Notes under the pieces: generated by a model
Told to the model about the DNA's origin: nothing
The model's input: only the letters and a program-made list of their open reading frames with translations
Databases searched by the model: none
Program-made: the position numbers and the translations under genes
Assembly (NCBI RefSeq): GCF_000165735.1
Contig: NZ_GL538208.1
Location: 358,682-422,681, forward strand
Direction of reading: 5' to 3'
Length of the DNA: 64,000 nucleotides
From: Megasphaera micronuciformis F0359
GTDB lineage: Bacteria; Bacillota; Negativicutes; Veillonellales; Megasphaeraceae
Shown: positions 55,005 through 63,943 of the stretch, one piece after another
Layout: the number at the start of each line of letters is the position of its first letter
Numbering within the stretch: position 1 is the stretch's first letter

Positions 55005-55017
55005 TATTATATTGTTT

Positions 55018-55060
55018 TTAAAATGCTCTTGTCCCCAAAGAGGGATGAGAGCATTTTTTT
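55018..55060. terminator. Terminator between convergent genes
   Basis: AAATGCTCTT (55021-55030) pairs with GAGAGCATTT (55047-55056), then a T-run. It overlaps the last codons of the small minus-strand gene, so it ends the two-component transcript while lying inside the other gene. Confidence 0.75.
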
Positions 55061-55248
55061 AAAGTCAGCCTGTCAATGAGATGTCCCGCTTCCTCCAAAT
55101 CAATATCCTCTTTTTTTCCGTCGTGCTCAAAAACACAGACGGGGGATTCTGTGCCGACTTCGCCGCCGGGCAAGTAAATATATTCCTGTGTTTTCGTATC
55201 GCCGAAGATAATACCGGCCAGTAGGTGTTTTTTAGCAATTTGGCTCAT
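55018..55248 (-). CDS. Small protein of unknown function
   Basis: A 76-residue acidic protein (GIIFGDTKTQEYIYLPGG, VCVFEHDGKKEDIDLEEA). It starts one base after the phosphoesterase stop on the minus strand, and its last codons form the hairpin terminator. I recognise no family. Confidence 0.5.
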   Translation of the reverse strand: MSQIAKKHLLAGIIFGDTKTQEYIYLPGGEVGTESPVCVFEHDGKKEDIDLEEAGHLIDRLTLKKCSHPSLGTRAF

Positions 55249-55249
55249 C

Positions 55250-55975
55250 TTAATGGTCCTTATTCATAATTTCGCTTATATCCAAGAGCTTGCAGTCTCT
55301 GTAGTCCGCCGACACGAGGTGCAACAGCGTGCCGTTAAAGATACGGGGGAACATGGTATTCGGTTGCATGCCGTGTAAATGGCCGAACACACAGAGAGGA
55401 ACTTTGTACTTTTCCAATAATTCCGTAAACCCGCTCGGTTTGGTCAAGTCGCAGACAGGCGGATAGTGAAGTAGCAAGACGGTATGGCGACAACCGAGCT
55501 TTTCCGCTTCCTGAAGCGTTCTCTCCACACGTAAGAGTTCGCGTCTGTACGGCTTGTCGTCTTGAGGGGAACGATAGTGAATGTCGCCGGGGCTGATCCA
55601 TCCATGGGTTCCGCAGACGGCAAATTCTTTGTTTTCCGTTTCCATAACCGTACCGTAGAGGTAGTACATATTATTTTCGTTATCCAGACGATTAAGCTTA
55701 CCGGCACTTTCCCACCAGTAATCGTGGTTGCCGCGAATAATGATTTTTTTACCCGGCAAGGCTCTGATTTCGTCCAAGTCCTCTTGAGCTTCTTTAAGGT
55801 GCATAGCCCAAGAGGTATCGCCGGCAATGAGAACCGTATCGTCATCACTGACACGCGAACGCCAGTCTTCTTGAATTCGTTGCCAATGATTTGTCCAACG
55901 CGGGCCGAAGACGTCCATCGGTTTTTTCGCAGGCGTTCCGGATAAGTGTAAATCTCCTATTGCAAATAAACGCAT
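55250..55975 (-). CDS. Metallophosphoesterase
   Basis: A 241-residue calcineurin-like enzyme with the full metal motif set: AIGDLHLSG, IAGDTSWAM, IRGNHDYWW and a final VFGHLHG. It may be a phosphodiesterase or phosphatase; its substrate is unknown. It is the second gene of a three-gene minus-strand set, three bases after the DUF4931 gene. Confidence 0.85.
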   Translation of the reverse strand: MRLFAIGDLHLSGTPAKKPMDVFGPRWTNHWQRIQEDWRSRVSDDDTVLIAGDTSWAMHLKEAQEDLDEIRALPGKKIIIRGNHDYWWESAGKLNRLDNENNMYYLYGTVMETENKEFAVCGTHGWISPGDIHYRSPQDDKPYRRELLRVERTLQEAEKLGCRHTVLLLHYPPVCDLTKPSGFTELLEKYKVPLCVFGHLHGMQPNTMFPRIFNGTLLHLVSADYRDCKLLDISEIMNKDH

Positions 55976-55978
55976 AGA

Positions 55979-56773
55979 TTAATCCTTTATTGATAAAAGT
56001 TTATTTTTTAAAGCTCGGACTGTTTCCAGGCGAGAATTTTCGTCCGTAATTTGAGGGATTCTATATCCTACGTACAACGGATTGGTCAAAAAGCGGGGAA
56101 CCGCTTTGGCAAAGATTCCCGGTTTTTCGGGGAAATAGTAAAAGTAAAGATTATAACTGTCCGTAAATTGAGCGTAACGTTCAGTTATGTATCCGGCTGT
56201 CAACTGTAAGTACCGGGAAAAATCGCTAAAGCCGCGGTCATGATGAAGAATCAGGTTGAATTCGTTGAAACCTATAAGGGGATGATCGGAAAGATTTACT
56301 TCCAAATCGGGTGTAGCCAAGACGACTTGACCCTTTAAGTGCTCAATACGTACGTCGCAATGGTAGTCATACTCTTTCAAACCGATGACCTGCATGTGCG
56401 GATGGTGGATAGTCCCGCCGGAAAGACGCCCGTAGTTGCGGTAAAAGAGAACGGACTTAAATTGCCTGTTCTGTCTCATAATCATCCACTTCGACACGGC
56501 AAAATGCAGTAAGCTTTCAGCATATTCAGGCGTGTAATGGGTAAACTCGCCGTCGTCGTTGTCCGTTTCTATGATTAAGGTCGGATCTGTATTTTTTAAA
56601 ACGGGAAAGGCATTTTTAAGCCAGATCATAGGACCCTTTTTATCTAAAATCCCTTTTAAATGAGGAACATCACAAAAGGGACAATACTTTTCGTGTCGCC
56701 GTACCGTATTCGGTTTTTGTTTACCTATGGCCAAATCGAACTCTAACGGCTTATCGTAGTCCCTGTTTGTCAT
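55979..56773 (-). CDS. DUF4931 protein, GalT/HIT-like
   Basis: About 264 residues. The N-terminal CPFCDVPHL is a zinc-type Cys-x-x-Cys pair, and TIHHPHMQVIG carries the HxHxQ motif of galactose-1-phosphate uridylyltransferases and HIT enzymes. This suggests a nucleotide or sugar-phosphate transfer activity; the true substrate is unknown. The start at 56773 has GGAAGGAG seven bases before it. Confidence 0.7.
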   Translation of the reverse strand: MTNRDYDKPLEFDLAIGKQKPNTVRRHEKYCPFCDVPHLKGILDKKGPMIWLKNAFPVLKNTDPTLIIETDNDDGEFTHYTPEYAESLLHFAVSKWMIMRQNRQFKSVLFYRNYGRLSGGTIHHPHMQVIGLKEYDYHCDVRIEHLKGQVVLATPDLEVNLSDHPLIGFNEFNLILHHDRGFSDFSRYLQLTAGYITERYAQFTDSYNLYFYYFPEKPGIFAKAVPRFLTNPLYVGYRIPQITDENSRLETVRALKNKLLSIKD

Positions 56774-56873
56774 CGTATCGCTCCTTCCGTGTAGTATATA
56801 TTGTAGCATACTGAATATGGTTTTTAAATCGTGTGATATAATTAAACATATTGAGTGAAAAGGAAATATACCG

Positions 56874-57932
56874 GTGAAAAATTCAGATAAGTGGCCACTT
56901 TTATTGTTGGAGTGGTTTAGTAAAAACCGCCGACCACTGCCCTGGCGCAGTGAAGGTAAGCGAGATCCTTATGCCGTATGGGTGTCGGAAGTCATGTCGC
57001 AGCAAACCAAGGTGGAGACTGTAAAACCGTATTATGAAAGTTGGATGGAGCAGTTCCCTTCCGTAGCGGAACTGGCTGCTGCGGATGAGCAGGATGTCTT
57101 GCGTCAGTGGCAAGGATTGGGATATTATTCGCGAGCTAAAAACTTGCTGACTGCCGTACGGGAAGTTCAAAATAAATACGGTGGCGTTATTCCCAGTGAA
57201 AAAGCGGAACTGCTTACCTTGAAAGGTGTAGGCGACTATACGGCAGGAGCTATTTCAAGTCTTGCCTATAATCGTCCCGTAGCGGCTGTAGACGGCAATG
57301 TTTTGCGTGTTCTGGCAAGGTTATACAAGATTGAAGAAAATATTTTGTCGACAAATGTAAAAAAAGAGGTTACACGACTTGTGGAGTCGCAGATTCCGCC
57401 GGGTAGAGCCGGAGATTTCAACGAAGCACTTATGGAATTCGGTGCCGTTATTTGCATTCCCAAGTATCCGCGGTGCTCGGATTGCCCTTTAGCAGATTTT
57501 TGCGAAGCCAAGGCTGCGGGTATGGAGACGGTCTTGCCCGTGCGCCTTGCTTCTAAAAAACAGACTGAAGAGAAATATGCCGTATTAGTATGTCGCAGAA
57601 ATAAGTCCGTTCTGGTCCGGCAGCGGCCGGATCGCGGACTTCTGGCATCTATGTGGGAGTTTCCGGCCGTACGCGGCGAAGAAGGACGGGCAGAAGAAAA
57701 GCTGAAGGATTTAATGGCGTCCGTAGGAATATCCGTTTTCATAGAACCTGAGATTGTCATGAAGATTAAACATGTTTTTTCTCATAAAAAATGGCATCTT
57801 TCCGTATATGAAGGCCAATATACGGGCGGAAATTTGACAGAAAAGGAGAAGTGGCAGTGGTTGCCGGTTTGTGAGTACACGTCTTTGCCATGGGCAGGGC
57901 CGCACGGTAAAATCACGGCTTTACTATCATGA
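56874..57932 (+). CDS. mutY: Adenine DNA glycosylase MutY
   Basis: A 352-residue enzyme with the helix-hairpin-helix GLGYYSRAKNL and LKGVGDYTAGAI, catalytic VDGNVLRVLARL and the iron-sulfur cysteines in CIPKYPRCSDCPLADFC. The C-terminal part is the NUDIX-like 8-oxoG-reading domain. It removes A opposite 8-oxoguanine. The stop overlaps the next gene. Confidence 0.95.
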   Translation: MKNSDKWPLLLLEWFSKNRRPLPWRSEGKRDPYAVWVSEVMSQQTKVETVKPYYESWMEQFPSVAELAAADEQDVLRQWQGLGYYSRAKNLLTAVREVQNKYGGVIPSEKAELLTLKGVGDYTAGAISSLAYNRPVAAVDGNVLRVLARLYKIEENILSTNVKKEVTRLVESQIPPGRAGDFNEALMEFGAVICIPKYPRCSDCPLADFCEAKAAGMETVLPVRLASKKQTEEKYAVLVCRRNKSVLVRQRPDRGLLASMWEFPAVRGEEGRAEEKLKDLMASVGISVFIEPEIVMKIKHVFSHKKWHLSVYEGQYTGGNLTEKEKWQWLPVCEYTSLPWAGPHGKITALLS

Positions 57933-59125
57933 AAGGTTGGTTTTTAGTTCTCTTTCTAATCATTACTGCCGGCGGATCCGTTTTGTCGGCAGCAGCTTTT
58001 TTTTATATTGCAAAATCTCAATCCAAGTTCGTAAAGATTCTTGTTTTTGCCCTTTGTACCCTTGTCATTGCTATAGGTGTACGCTTTTACGAAGAAACGT
58101 ACTACAGCTTTTATGATATGTCTTACATTAAGGGGCTGCAGTATGCGGCTATGGCCGGATTGGATTGGCTGATCACCTGGTTTGCGCTCCTTCCTTTGGT
58201 CATCGTAGGGACGGCTGTCGCCTTTATAAAAAGACACGGGAAAAGGGGCGGAGTTCATAAGGTCCATAGTGTCGACACAGGGCGACGGAGGTTTTTGAAG
58301 AGGGCCGTCTTAGTCCCCGTCGGGGCGGGACTTGTTACGACCTTCGGACTGACGGACGGGAATGCGTGTGTTGTTACAGAGCGACAGACTCTCACTTTCA
58401 AGTCGCTGCCTGCCGAATTGGACGGCTATATTATAGGCCACATATCGGATATGCACGTAGGTGTTTTCTTAGGGCCGGATGATTTAGGCCGAGCTATTGA
58501 CAAGGTAGCCGAAAATAATGCGGATATACTCGTTATTACGGGTGATTTGGCTGATGAAATGTGTCTGGTACCCGAGTGCGGAGACGTATTGGCCGGAAAG
58601 GTATCCCGTTTTCGCGACGGCATATATTTTTGCTACGGTAACCATGAATATTTTCATGACGTACAATATGTGACGACTATGTTGAAAAATGCGGGAGTGC
58701 ATATTTTACGTAATGAAGGGGTTGTTGTTCGGCCGCAGCGTTTTCCCGGTCAAGCTTTTTTTCTGGCAGCTACGGATTACAGCTTTGCCAAGACGAGGGA
58801 AGCCTTTGAACGGCAAGCTAAGGAATTTACGAAGCAGGCTCTTCGAGGCAGGCCGCAGGACATGTTTGCCGTTTTATTGGCTCATCATCCCGATTTTTTC
58901 GATCCGGCCGCCGTAGCCGGCGTATCTTTGGTCTTGTCAGGCCATACGCACGGCGGACAGCTGGTTTTCGCAGCTCCCGTAGCGTCTCTTAAATATGCTT
59001 ATTTAAGGGGACTGTATCGGCAAGGTGATACCTATTGCTATGTTAATCGGGGAACAGGTCATTGGTTGCCTTTGCGCATCGGTTGTTCCAGAGAAATTAC
59101 GATTCATACCTTGCATACGGTATAG
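57929..59125 (+). CDS. Membrane-anchored metallophosphoesterase, YkuE/YaeI-like
   Basis: A 398-residue protein. Three membrane segments lie in the first 95 residues, then an RRRFLKRAV stretch that resembles a Tat motif but is internal. The phosphoesterase domain has HISDMHVG, ITGDLADE, CYGNHEYF and SGHTHGGQ. Family members act on membrane phospholipids or sugar phosphates. It is coupled to mutY by ATGA. Confidence 0.85.
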   Translation: MKGWFLVLFLIITAGGSVLSAAAFFYIAKSQSKFVKILVFALCTLVIAIGVRFYEETYYSFYDMSYIKGLQYAAMAGLDWLITWFALLPLVIVGTAVAFIKRHGKRGGVHKVHSVDTGRRRFLKRAVLVPVGAGLVTTFGLTDGNACVVTERQTLTFKSLPAELDGYIIGHISDMHVGVFLGPDDLGRAIDKVAENNADILVITGDLADEMCLVPECGDVLAGKVSRFRDGIYFCYGNHEYFHDVQYVTTMLKNAGVHILRNEGVVVRPQRFPGQAFFLAATDYSFAKTREAFERQAKEFTKQALRGRPQDMFAVLLAHHPDFFDPAAVAGVSLVLSGHTHGGQLVFAAPVASLKYAYLRGLYRQGDTYCYVNRGTGHWLPLRIGCSREITIHTLHTV

Positions 59126-59134
59126 GAAAAATGA

Positions 59135-59163
59135 TTGACGACGGGTTGGGACTATATTACTAT
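59135..59163 (+). promoter_or_regulatory. Promoter of the NifX-like gene
   Basis: TTGACG (59135-59140) and TACTAT (59158-59163) are separated by 17 bp, 45 bp before the start. Confidence 0.65.
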
Positions 59164-59207
59164 TATCAAGCAAGTATATAGAAGATATTTAAAGGAGGCT
59201 TATGCTC

Positions 59208-59573
59208 ATGAAAATAGCAGTACCGTATGAAGACGGAAAGGTATTTCAGCATTTTGGCAGGGCGAGAGAAATCAAGTTGTATACGGTCGAAAACGGTGCC
59301 GTAACGGCAGCTCACCTCGTTGCCAATGAAGCGGAAGGTCACGGAGCGGTGACTCGACTTTTGAAAGAATTGGGTGTCAATATCGTTATTTGCGGCAATA
59401 TCGGCGGTTGTGCGCAGAAGGCCGTACGTGAAAGCGGGATGGAGCTGTATGCGGGTGTTATTGCTCGTGCCGATGATGCGGTTAACGCATTTTTATCAAA
59501 TAATCTTGCATATGACCCCGAGGTAGGGTGTCACGAATTTGATGATGACCCCAATCATACGTGTCAGGGGTAA
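59208..59573 (+). CDS. Dinitrogenase iron-molybdenum cofactor-like protein (NifX/NafY-type)
   Basis: About 121 residues of the NifB/NifX-type domain: MKIAVPYEDGKVFQHFGRA and VNIVICGNIGGCAQKAV are typical. These proteins carry Fe-S or Fe-Mo cofactor precursors, but many occur in bacteria without nitrogenase and have unknown roles. The ATG at 59208 has AAAGGAGG nine bases upstream. It ends at a terminator. Confidence 0.8.
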   Translation: MKIAVPYEDGKVFQHFGRAREIKLYTVENGAVTAAHLVANEAEGHGAVTRLLKELGVNIVICGNIGGCAQKAVRESGMELYAGVIARADDAVNAFLSNNLAYDPEVGCHEFDDDPNHTCQG

Positions 59574-59588
59574 TAAGTATTGACCCAA

Positions 59589-59628
59589 GAGAACTGCGTA
59601 AACATTATGTTTCGCAGTTCTCCTGTTG
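59589..59628 (+). terminator. Intrinsic terminator
   Basis: GAGAACTGCG (59589-59598) pairs perfectly with CGCAGTTCTC (59613-59622), followed by a T-rich end. Confidence 0.8.
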
Positions 59629-59652
59629 TTTAAGGAAGGAGGGGAGAGATAG

Positions 59653-61017
59653 ATGAAGTTCGGCGGTCCTATCGATATGTTGCACGGCTCGTTATGGGAT
59701 AAGGTTTTGGCCTTTACCTTGCCATTGGTGGCAACGGCTTTGTTGCAACAATTATACAATGGTGCGGATTTGACCGTGTTGGGACAATTTGTGGGCAAAC
59801 AGGCCATGGCGGCCGTAGGCAACGACATTCCCGTAGTAGGGCTTTTTTTATCCCTCTTGCTCGGCTTATCCTTGGGCGGTAACGTAGTCGTTGCCCAGCT
59901 TTTGGGCGGCGGTAAGTATAAAGAAGCCTCAAAGGCTGTTCATACCGCCTTTGCCTTGTCTCTGATTATAGGCATTCTTCTTCTCGTTGTAGGTCAGGTA
60001 TTTGCCGTTCCGGCCTTACATCTTCTGGGCGTTCCCAAAGAAATACTACCGGAAGCGGAATTATACATGCGTATTTATTTTTCCGGAGTACCCTTTGTCA
60101 GCCTTTATAACTTTCAGGCGGCTTTATTTCGCAGTCGCGGAGAAGTTACCATACCTTTGGCTGCTTTATTTGTAGCCAGTATGTTGAATATAGTTTTGGA
60201 TTTAATAAGTGTAACCGTCTTTGATTTGGGACTGGCCGGAGTGGCGGGGGGTACGGTTATTGCCAATATGACGGCATCGGGTATTTTATTCTTTGCTCTA
60301 TATAAAAGGAACGATGTTCTGTCTGTTCGAATTAAGGACCTGACCTTTCATAAGGAACATCTAAAGAGAATGTTGTCTATCGGAATGCCGGCAGGAATTC
60401 AAGGGATGGTTTTTTCCGTAGCCAATCTTATCATTCAAACGGCCATTAACAGCTTGGGGCCCGATGCCATGGCCGCATCGGCTGCTTCTTTTATCTTGGA
60501 AATTAATGTTTATGTTATTCTTATGTCCTTTGGGCAAGCGACTACAACCTTTGTAGGACAAAATTTCGGAGCACGGCAGATTCATCGCTGTCGGCAGGTC
60601 ACGACGTTATGTATGAAAATGAGTGTAGCTGTATTTGTCGTTATGGCCGCCTTTGTTTATGTTAAAGGGGAAGCCGTGTTGCATATCTTTACGAGTGATC
60701 CGGCTGTCATAGAGTTGGGGTTGATTCGCATACACTATGTTGTCGAATTGGAGATTTTGAATATTTGTATGGAAGTGCTTTCCGGTGCCATGCGCGGCTA
60801 CGGCTTTTCCTTGCCGCCGGCTATTGTGACACTCATCGGTATTTGTGCGGTGCGGATTATTTGGGTATATACGGTTTTTGCCGCCAATCCCGGATTTTCC
60901 GTTCTTATGATGATCTATCCTATCAGCTGGGGCATTACGACTGTACTGTTATTTGCATTATATAGGTGGTATATGCATCGTTTGACAGGACAACTTAAAG
61001 GGGGCTGCGGAGCTTAA
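59653..61017 (+). CDS. MATE family multidrug/Na+ antiporter
   Basis: A 454-residue transporter with about twelve membrane segments in two related halves, beginning with the family pattern KVLAFTLPLVATALLQQLYNGAD. It exports drugs or metabolites using a sodium or proton gradient. The ribosome site GGAGGGGAG is well placed. Confidence 0.9.
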   Translation: MKFGGPIDMLHGSLWDKVLAFTLPLVATALLQQLYNGADLTVLGQFVGKQAMAAVGNDIPVVGLFLSLLLGLSLGGNVVVAQLLGGGKYKEASKAVHTAFALSLIIGILLLVVGQVFAVPALHLLGVPKEILPEAELYMRIYFSGVPFVSLYNFQAALFRSRGEVTIPLAALFVASMLNIVLDLISVTVFDLGLAGVAGGTVIANMTASGILFFALYKRNDVLSVRIKDLTFHKEHLKRMLSIGMPAGIQGMVFSVANLIIQTAINSLGPDAMAASAASFILEINVYVILMSFGQATTTFVGQNFGARQIHRCRQVTTLCMKMSVAVFVVMAAFVYVKGEAVLHIFTSDPAVIELGLIRIHYVVELEILNICMEVLSGAMRGYGFSLPPAIVTLIGICAVRIIWVYTVFAANPGFSVLMMIYPISWGITTVLLFALYRWYMHRLTGQLKGGCGA

Positions 61018-61034
61018 AGTATACTGCAGTAGTG

Positions 61035-61064
61035 TTGTAAAGGGTCTTGACGACGTGTTATAAT
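61035..61064 (+). promoter_or_regulatory. Promoter of the rseC-like gene
   Basis: TTGTAA (61035-61040) is 18 bp before a perfect TATAAT (61059-61064). Confidence 0.65.
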
Positions 61065-61107
61065 CTAGTCGAAGTCATAGATTACTAAGTAACAGAGGTG
61101 TTTTAAT

Positions 61108-61530
61108 ATGAGAACCAATACGGGTACGATAGAAGAAGTGTTGCCCAACGGTATGGTACGTATACAGACCAATCGTAACAGCTTGTATTCGCCGTGCAGT
61201 GCATCCCTTTGTGCCGACAATGTGGTTATAGATGCAGTCAATAAGATCGGTGCAAAAAAAGGCGAATATGTGGAATTTACGATTCCCGATGAACATATGG
61301 TATCGGGAGCGCTGTTGTGTTTCGGATTACCGTTGCTTCTTATTTTGTTGTGTGCCGTTGCCGGTGCCTATATAGGCCCGCAGGCTTTCGGAACGTCGAC
61401 ACAAAACGGAGCTATTATCGGGTTTTGTATCGGTATACCTATTGCCATTGCAGCTATTAAGACTTATGACCTGGTTATGAAGTCGCACAATAACAGATCG
61501 GAAGTTATTGCCCTTGTAGATGAAGAATAG
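61108..61530 (+). CDS. RseC/MucC-family membrane protein
   Basis: A 140-residue protein with a Cys-rich cytoplasmic start (SPCSASLC) and two membrane segments (about 74-92, 104-124). It belongs to the SoxR-reducing RseC family, proteins linked with Rnf-type electron transport or envelope stress. The role in this organism is not known. The peroxiredoxin gene follows after 11 bp. Confidence 0.75.
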   Translation: MRTNTGTIEEVLPNGMVRIQTNRNSLYSPCSASLCADNVVIDAVNKIGAKKGEYVEFTIPDEHMVSGALLCFGLPLLLILLCAVAGAYIGPQAFGTSTQNGAIIGFCIGIPIAIAAIKTYDLVMKSHNNRSEVIALVDEE

Positions 61531-61541
61531 GAGAGATATAT

Positions 61542-61997
61542 ATGATGCTTGCAACGGGGACGAAAGCTCCTGATTTTACACTGGCTGATCAAAGGGGAAA
61601 AGCAGTCAGCTTATCCGATTTTAAAGGTAAGAAGGTCGTTCTGTATTTTTACGCTGAAGACGATACAAAGGGGTGTACCAATCAAGCCCAACGCTTTGCG
61701 GAATTACAGCCGGAGTTTGCAGACAAGAATGCTGTCATTGTCGGCATCAGTAAGGATACGGCAGAGTCTCATAAGAATTTTGCCGAGAAATATAGTCTGC
61801 CCTTTACCATCTTGGCGGATCCGGATAAAAAAGTTATCAATATGTACGGTGTATGGGGTGAAAAGAAGCTGTACGGTAAGACCGTAACAGGGCTTATTCG
61901 TACAACCTATATTATTGATGAAGACGGTATGATTGAAAAAGTATTCCCCAACGTACGGGCTGCGTATAACGCAGGCAAGATGTTAAAAGAAATATAA
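61542..61997 (+). CDS. Peroxiredoxin of the Bcp/PrxQ type with one cysteine
   Basis: A 151-residue peroxidase: PDFTLADQRGKAVSLSDFKGK, LYFYAEDDTKGCTNQA with peroxidatic Cys45, and the Arg-containing LIRTTYIIDEDG. It has no other Cys, so it should be a one-cysteine enzyme that needs an external thiol. The usual Pro in the active-site P-x-x-x-T-x-x-C motif is Ala38, while Thr42 stays. Whether it still reduces peroxides well is uncertain. Confidence 0.85.
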   Translation: MMLATGTKAPDFTLADQRGKAVSLSDFKGKKVVLYFYAEDDTKGCTNQAQRFAELQPEFADKNAVIVGISKDTAESHKNFAEKYSLPFTILADPDKKVINMYGVWGEKKLYGKTVTGLIRTTYIIDEDGMIEKVFPNVRAAYNAGKMLKEI

Positions 61998-62017
61998 AGT
62001 AGATGCAGATATAAAGA

Positions 62018-62060
62018 AAGAACGGTATGGAAGATTCATTTTCCATGCCGTTCTTTTTTG
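62018..62060. terminator. Strong terminator between convergent genes
   Basis: AAGAACGGTATGGAA (62018-62032) pairs with TTCCATGCCGTTCTT (62041-62055) with one wobble, then T-run. It serves the plus-strand peroxiredoxin transcript and perhaps the minus-strand flavodoxin. Confidence 0.85.
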
Positions 62061-62070
62061 GTGTAGAATT

Positions 62071-62541
62071 TTATAAACTTTTATCCGCTTTTATAAGGCC
62101 GAGCCAGCCGGCCGTATCGCATCGTTTTAAGCGAATGTGATCGAAAGGATATTTAATAATACTTTGGGGACAGACCTTTTTTAAGGTTGTCAAACTTTTT
62201 AAAATATTACTGTTCGTAGCCGTAGAAAAAGGAATGACGGTTTTTTCCTTTAAGTCGCAACGACTTAAAAATTCGGAGAAAAAGGCGGGTATATCGGAAA
62301 ACCATACGGGAAAGCCTACAAAAACCGTATCATATGACGAAAGGTCCGGAACGGGAGTAGCCGTTTCGGGGACTATATCTTTTTTACGTTCTTTACGTAC
62401 GCGTAAAATCGATTGTAAATAGTTTCCATACGGTTCTTTCGGTTCTACTTTTAAAGTATCGCAAGGAATAGTTTGACAAACTCGATGGGCAAGAGCCTCT
62501 GTGTTTCCCGAACGGGAACAGTATAATATAATGGCCTTCAT
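62071..62541 (-). CDS. Flavodoxin-like protein
   Basis: About 156 residues. The FMN phosphate loop CSRSGNTEALA follows the first strand (KAIILY), and FVGFPVWFSDIPAFFSEFLSR is the central flavodoxin-like part. It probably carries electrons or works as a quinone reductase. The start at 62541 has GGAGATGA upstream. The gene stands alone. Confidence 0.85.
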   Translation of the reverse strand: MKAIILYCSRSGNTEALAHRVCQTIPCDTLKVEPKEPYGNYLQSILRVRKERKKDIVPETATPVPDLSSYDTVFVGFPVWFSDIPAFFSEFLSRCDLKEKTVIPFSTATNSNILKSLTTLKKVCPQSIIKYPFDHIRLKRCDTAGWLGLIKADKSL

Positions 62542-62709
62542 GTAATCATCTCCTTTACGGAAAAAAGGCGTAAATTCATTGTACCTTTCAAAACACACTT
62601 TGTCCAATACGAGAAGATGAAAAAATAATGTATACATGAGTTTGAGTAATTGACAGGCAGAAGCTCCATCCGTATGATAATAATAAATGATTACAGAGGA
62701 GGAATATAT

Positions 62710-63921
62710 ATGAATACTTTGGTATCGCCTGAAAACACATGGGTATTGCTCGCTATCATGTGTTCGGCTGCCGGAATATCTATTTACTTAGAGCAACATT
62801 ATGCATGGGCCTCGAAACTTTCGGGAGCTATTATAGCCTTAGTTTTTGCATTGGTACTGGTTAATTTGCAGATTATTCCGACGTCGGCTCCCTTGTTCGA
62901 CGATGTTGTCTGGGGATTTGCCGTTCCCATTGCCATTCCTTTGCTTTTGCTGCAAGCTAATATGCGTAAAATCTGGAAAGAGACGGGACGGATGTTTTTT
63001 ATCTTCCTTATCGGTTCCGTCGGCACGGTAGCCGGAGCTTTGCTCGGATATGCCGTACTCGGTTCCTATATACCGGATCTAAACAGTGTAGCTGCCATGA
63101 TCACAGGTTCATACATTGGCGGCGGTGTTAATTTCACGGCTTTGGCAGATGCATTTAAGGTTAAAGGGACCGTTATTTCCGCTACTGTTGTGGCCGACAA
63201 TCTGAATATGGCTATTTACTTTTTAATCCTCATTGCCGTTGCAGGGAATGCTTTTTTCAGAAAGTATTATACGCACCCTCATATTGATGACGTTGCCGCA
63301 AACGGCAAGTCTGAAGACGGAGAAACATTGGCAGCTAAATATTGGGGCAGAAAAGAGATTTCTTTAAAAGATATTGCTTTAAATCTTATGTATGCCGTCA
63401 TTGTCGTAGCTGTCTCCAAGGCTATTGCGGCCTTCTTCGGTACGGTTGTTCCCAAGGATACGGGCCTTTTGCAGATGTGTAACACCTTTTTCGGTAGTCA
63501 GTATGTGTGGATTACCTTACTTGCCATGTGTTTTGCTACTTTCTGCCACAAGCAGGTAGCCTCTATGAACGGATCACAGGAAATCGGAACGTACTTTATT
63601 TATCTTTTCTTCTTTGTTATCGGCGTTCCCGCATCAATTTCCGAAATTATTCAAAATGCTCCCTTGTTGCTCGTATTTTGTCTTATTGTTGTCCTTGTCA
63701 ATATGGCTTTTTGCTTTGTTTTCGGGAAACTCTTCAAGTTTGATTTGGAAGACATTATCTTGGCGTCCAATGCCAATATCGGCGGACCGACGACGGCGGC
63801 CGGCATGGCGATTTCTCAAGGATGGTATCGTCTTGTAGGGCCGTGTATGCTCGTCGGTACTTTCGGCTATGTTATCGGTACGTATTTGGGAATTATTGTA
63901 GGCAGTATGCTCGGACTTTAA
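62710..63921 (+). CDS. DUF819 family membrane protein
   Basis: About 403 residues with about ten membrane segments. Family features are LPxxAPxFDxVW-like TSAPLFDDVVWGFAVPIAIPLLLLQ, GSYIGGGVNFTALADAF and SNANIGGPTTAAGMA. DUF819 proteins are predicted transporters related to amino acid or carboxylate carriers; the substrate is unknown. The ATG at 62710 has GAGGAGGAA upstream. It is probably in one unit with the partial gene after it. Confidence 0.85.
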   Translation: MNTLVSPENTWVLLAIMCSAAGISIYLEQHYAWASKLSGAIIALVFALVLVNLQIIPTSAPLFDDVVWGFAVPIAIPLLLLQANMRKIWKETGRMFFIFLIGSVGTVAGALLGYAVLGSYIPDLNSVAAMITGSYIGGGVNFTALADAFKVKGTVISATVVADNLNMAIYFLILIAVAGNAFFRKYYTHPHIDDVAANGKSEDGETLAAKYWGRKEISLKDIALNLMYAVIVVAVSKAIAAFFGTVVPKDTGLLQMCNTFFGSQYVWITLLAMCFATFCHKQVASMNGSQEIGTYFIYLFFFVIGVPASISEIIQNAPLLLVFCLIVVLVNMAFCFVFGKLFKFDLEDIILASNANIGGPTTAAGMAISQGWYRLVGPCMLVGTFGYVIGTYLGIIVGSMLGL

Positions 63922-63943
63922 GGTATTACAGGGGGGATGACCG

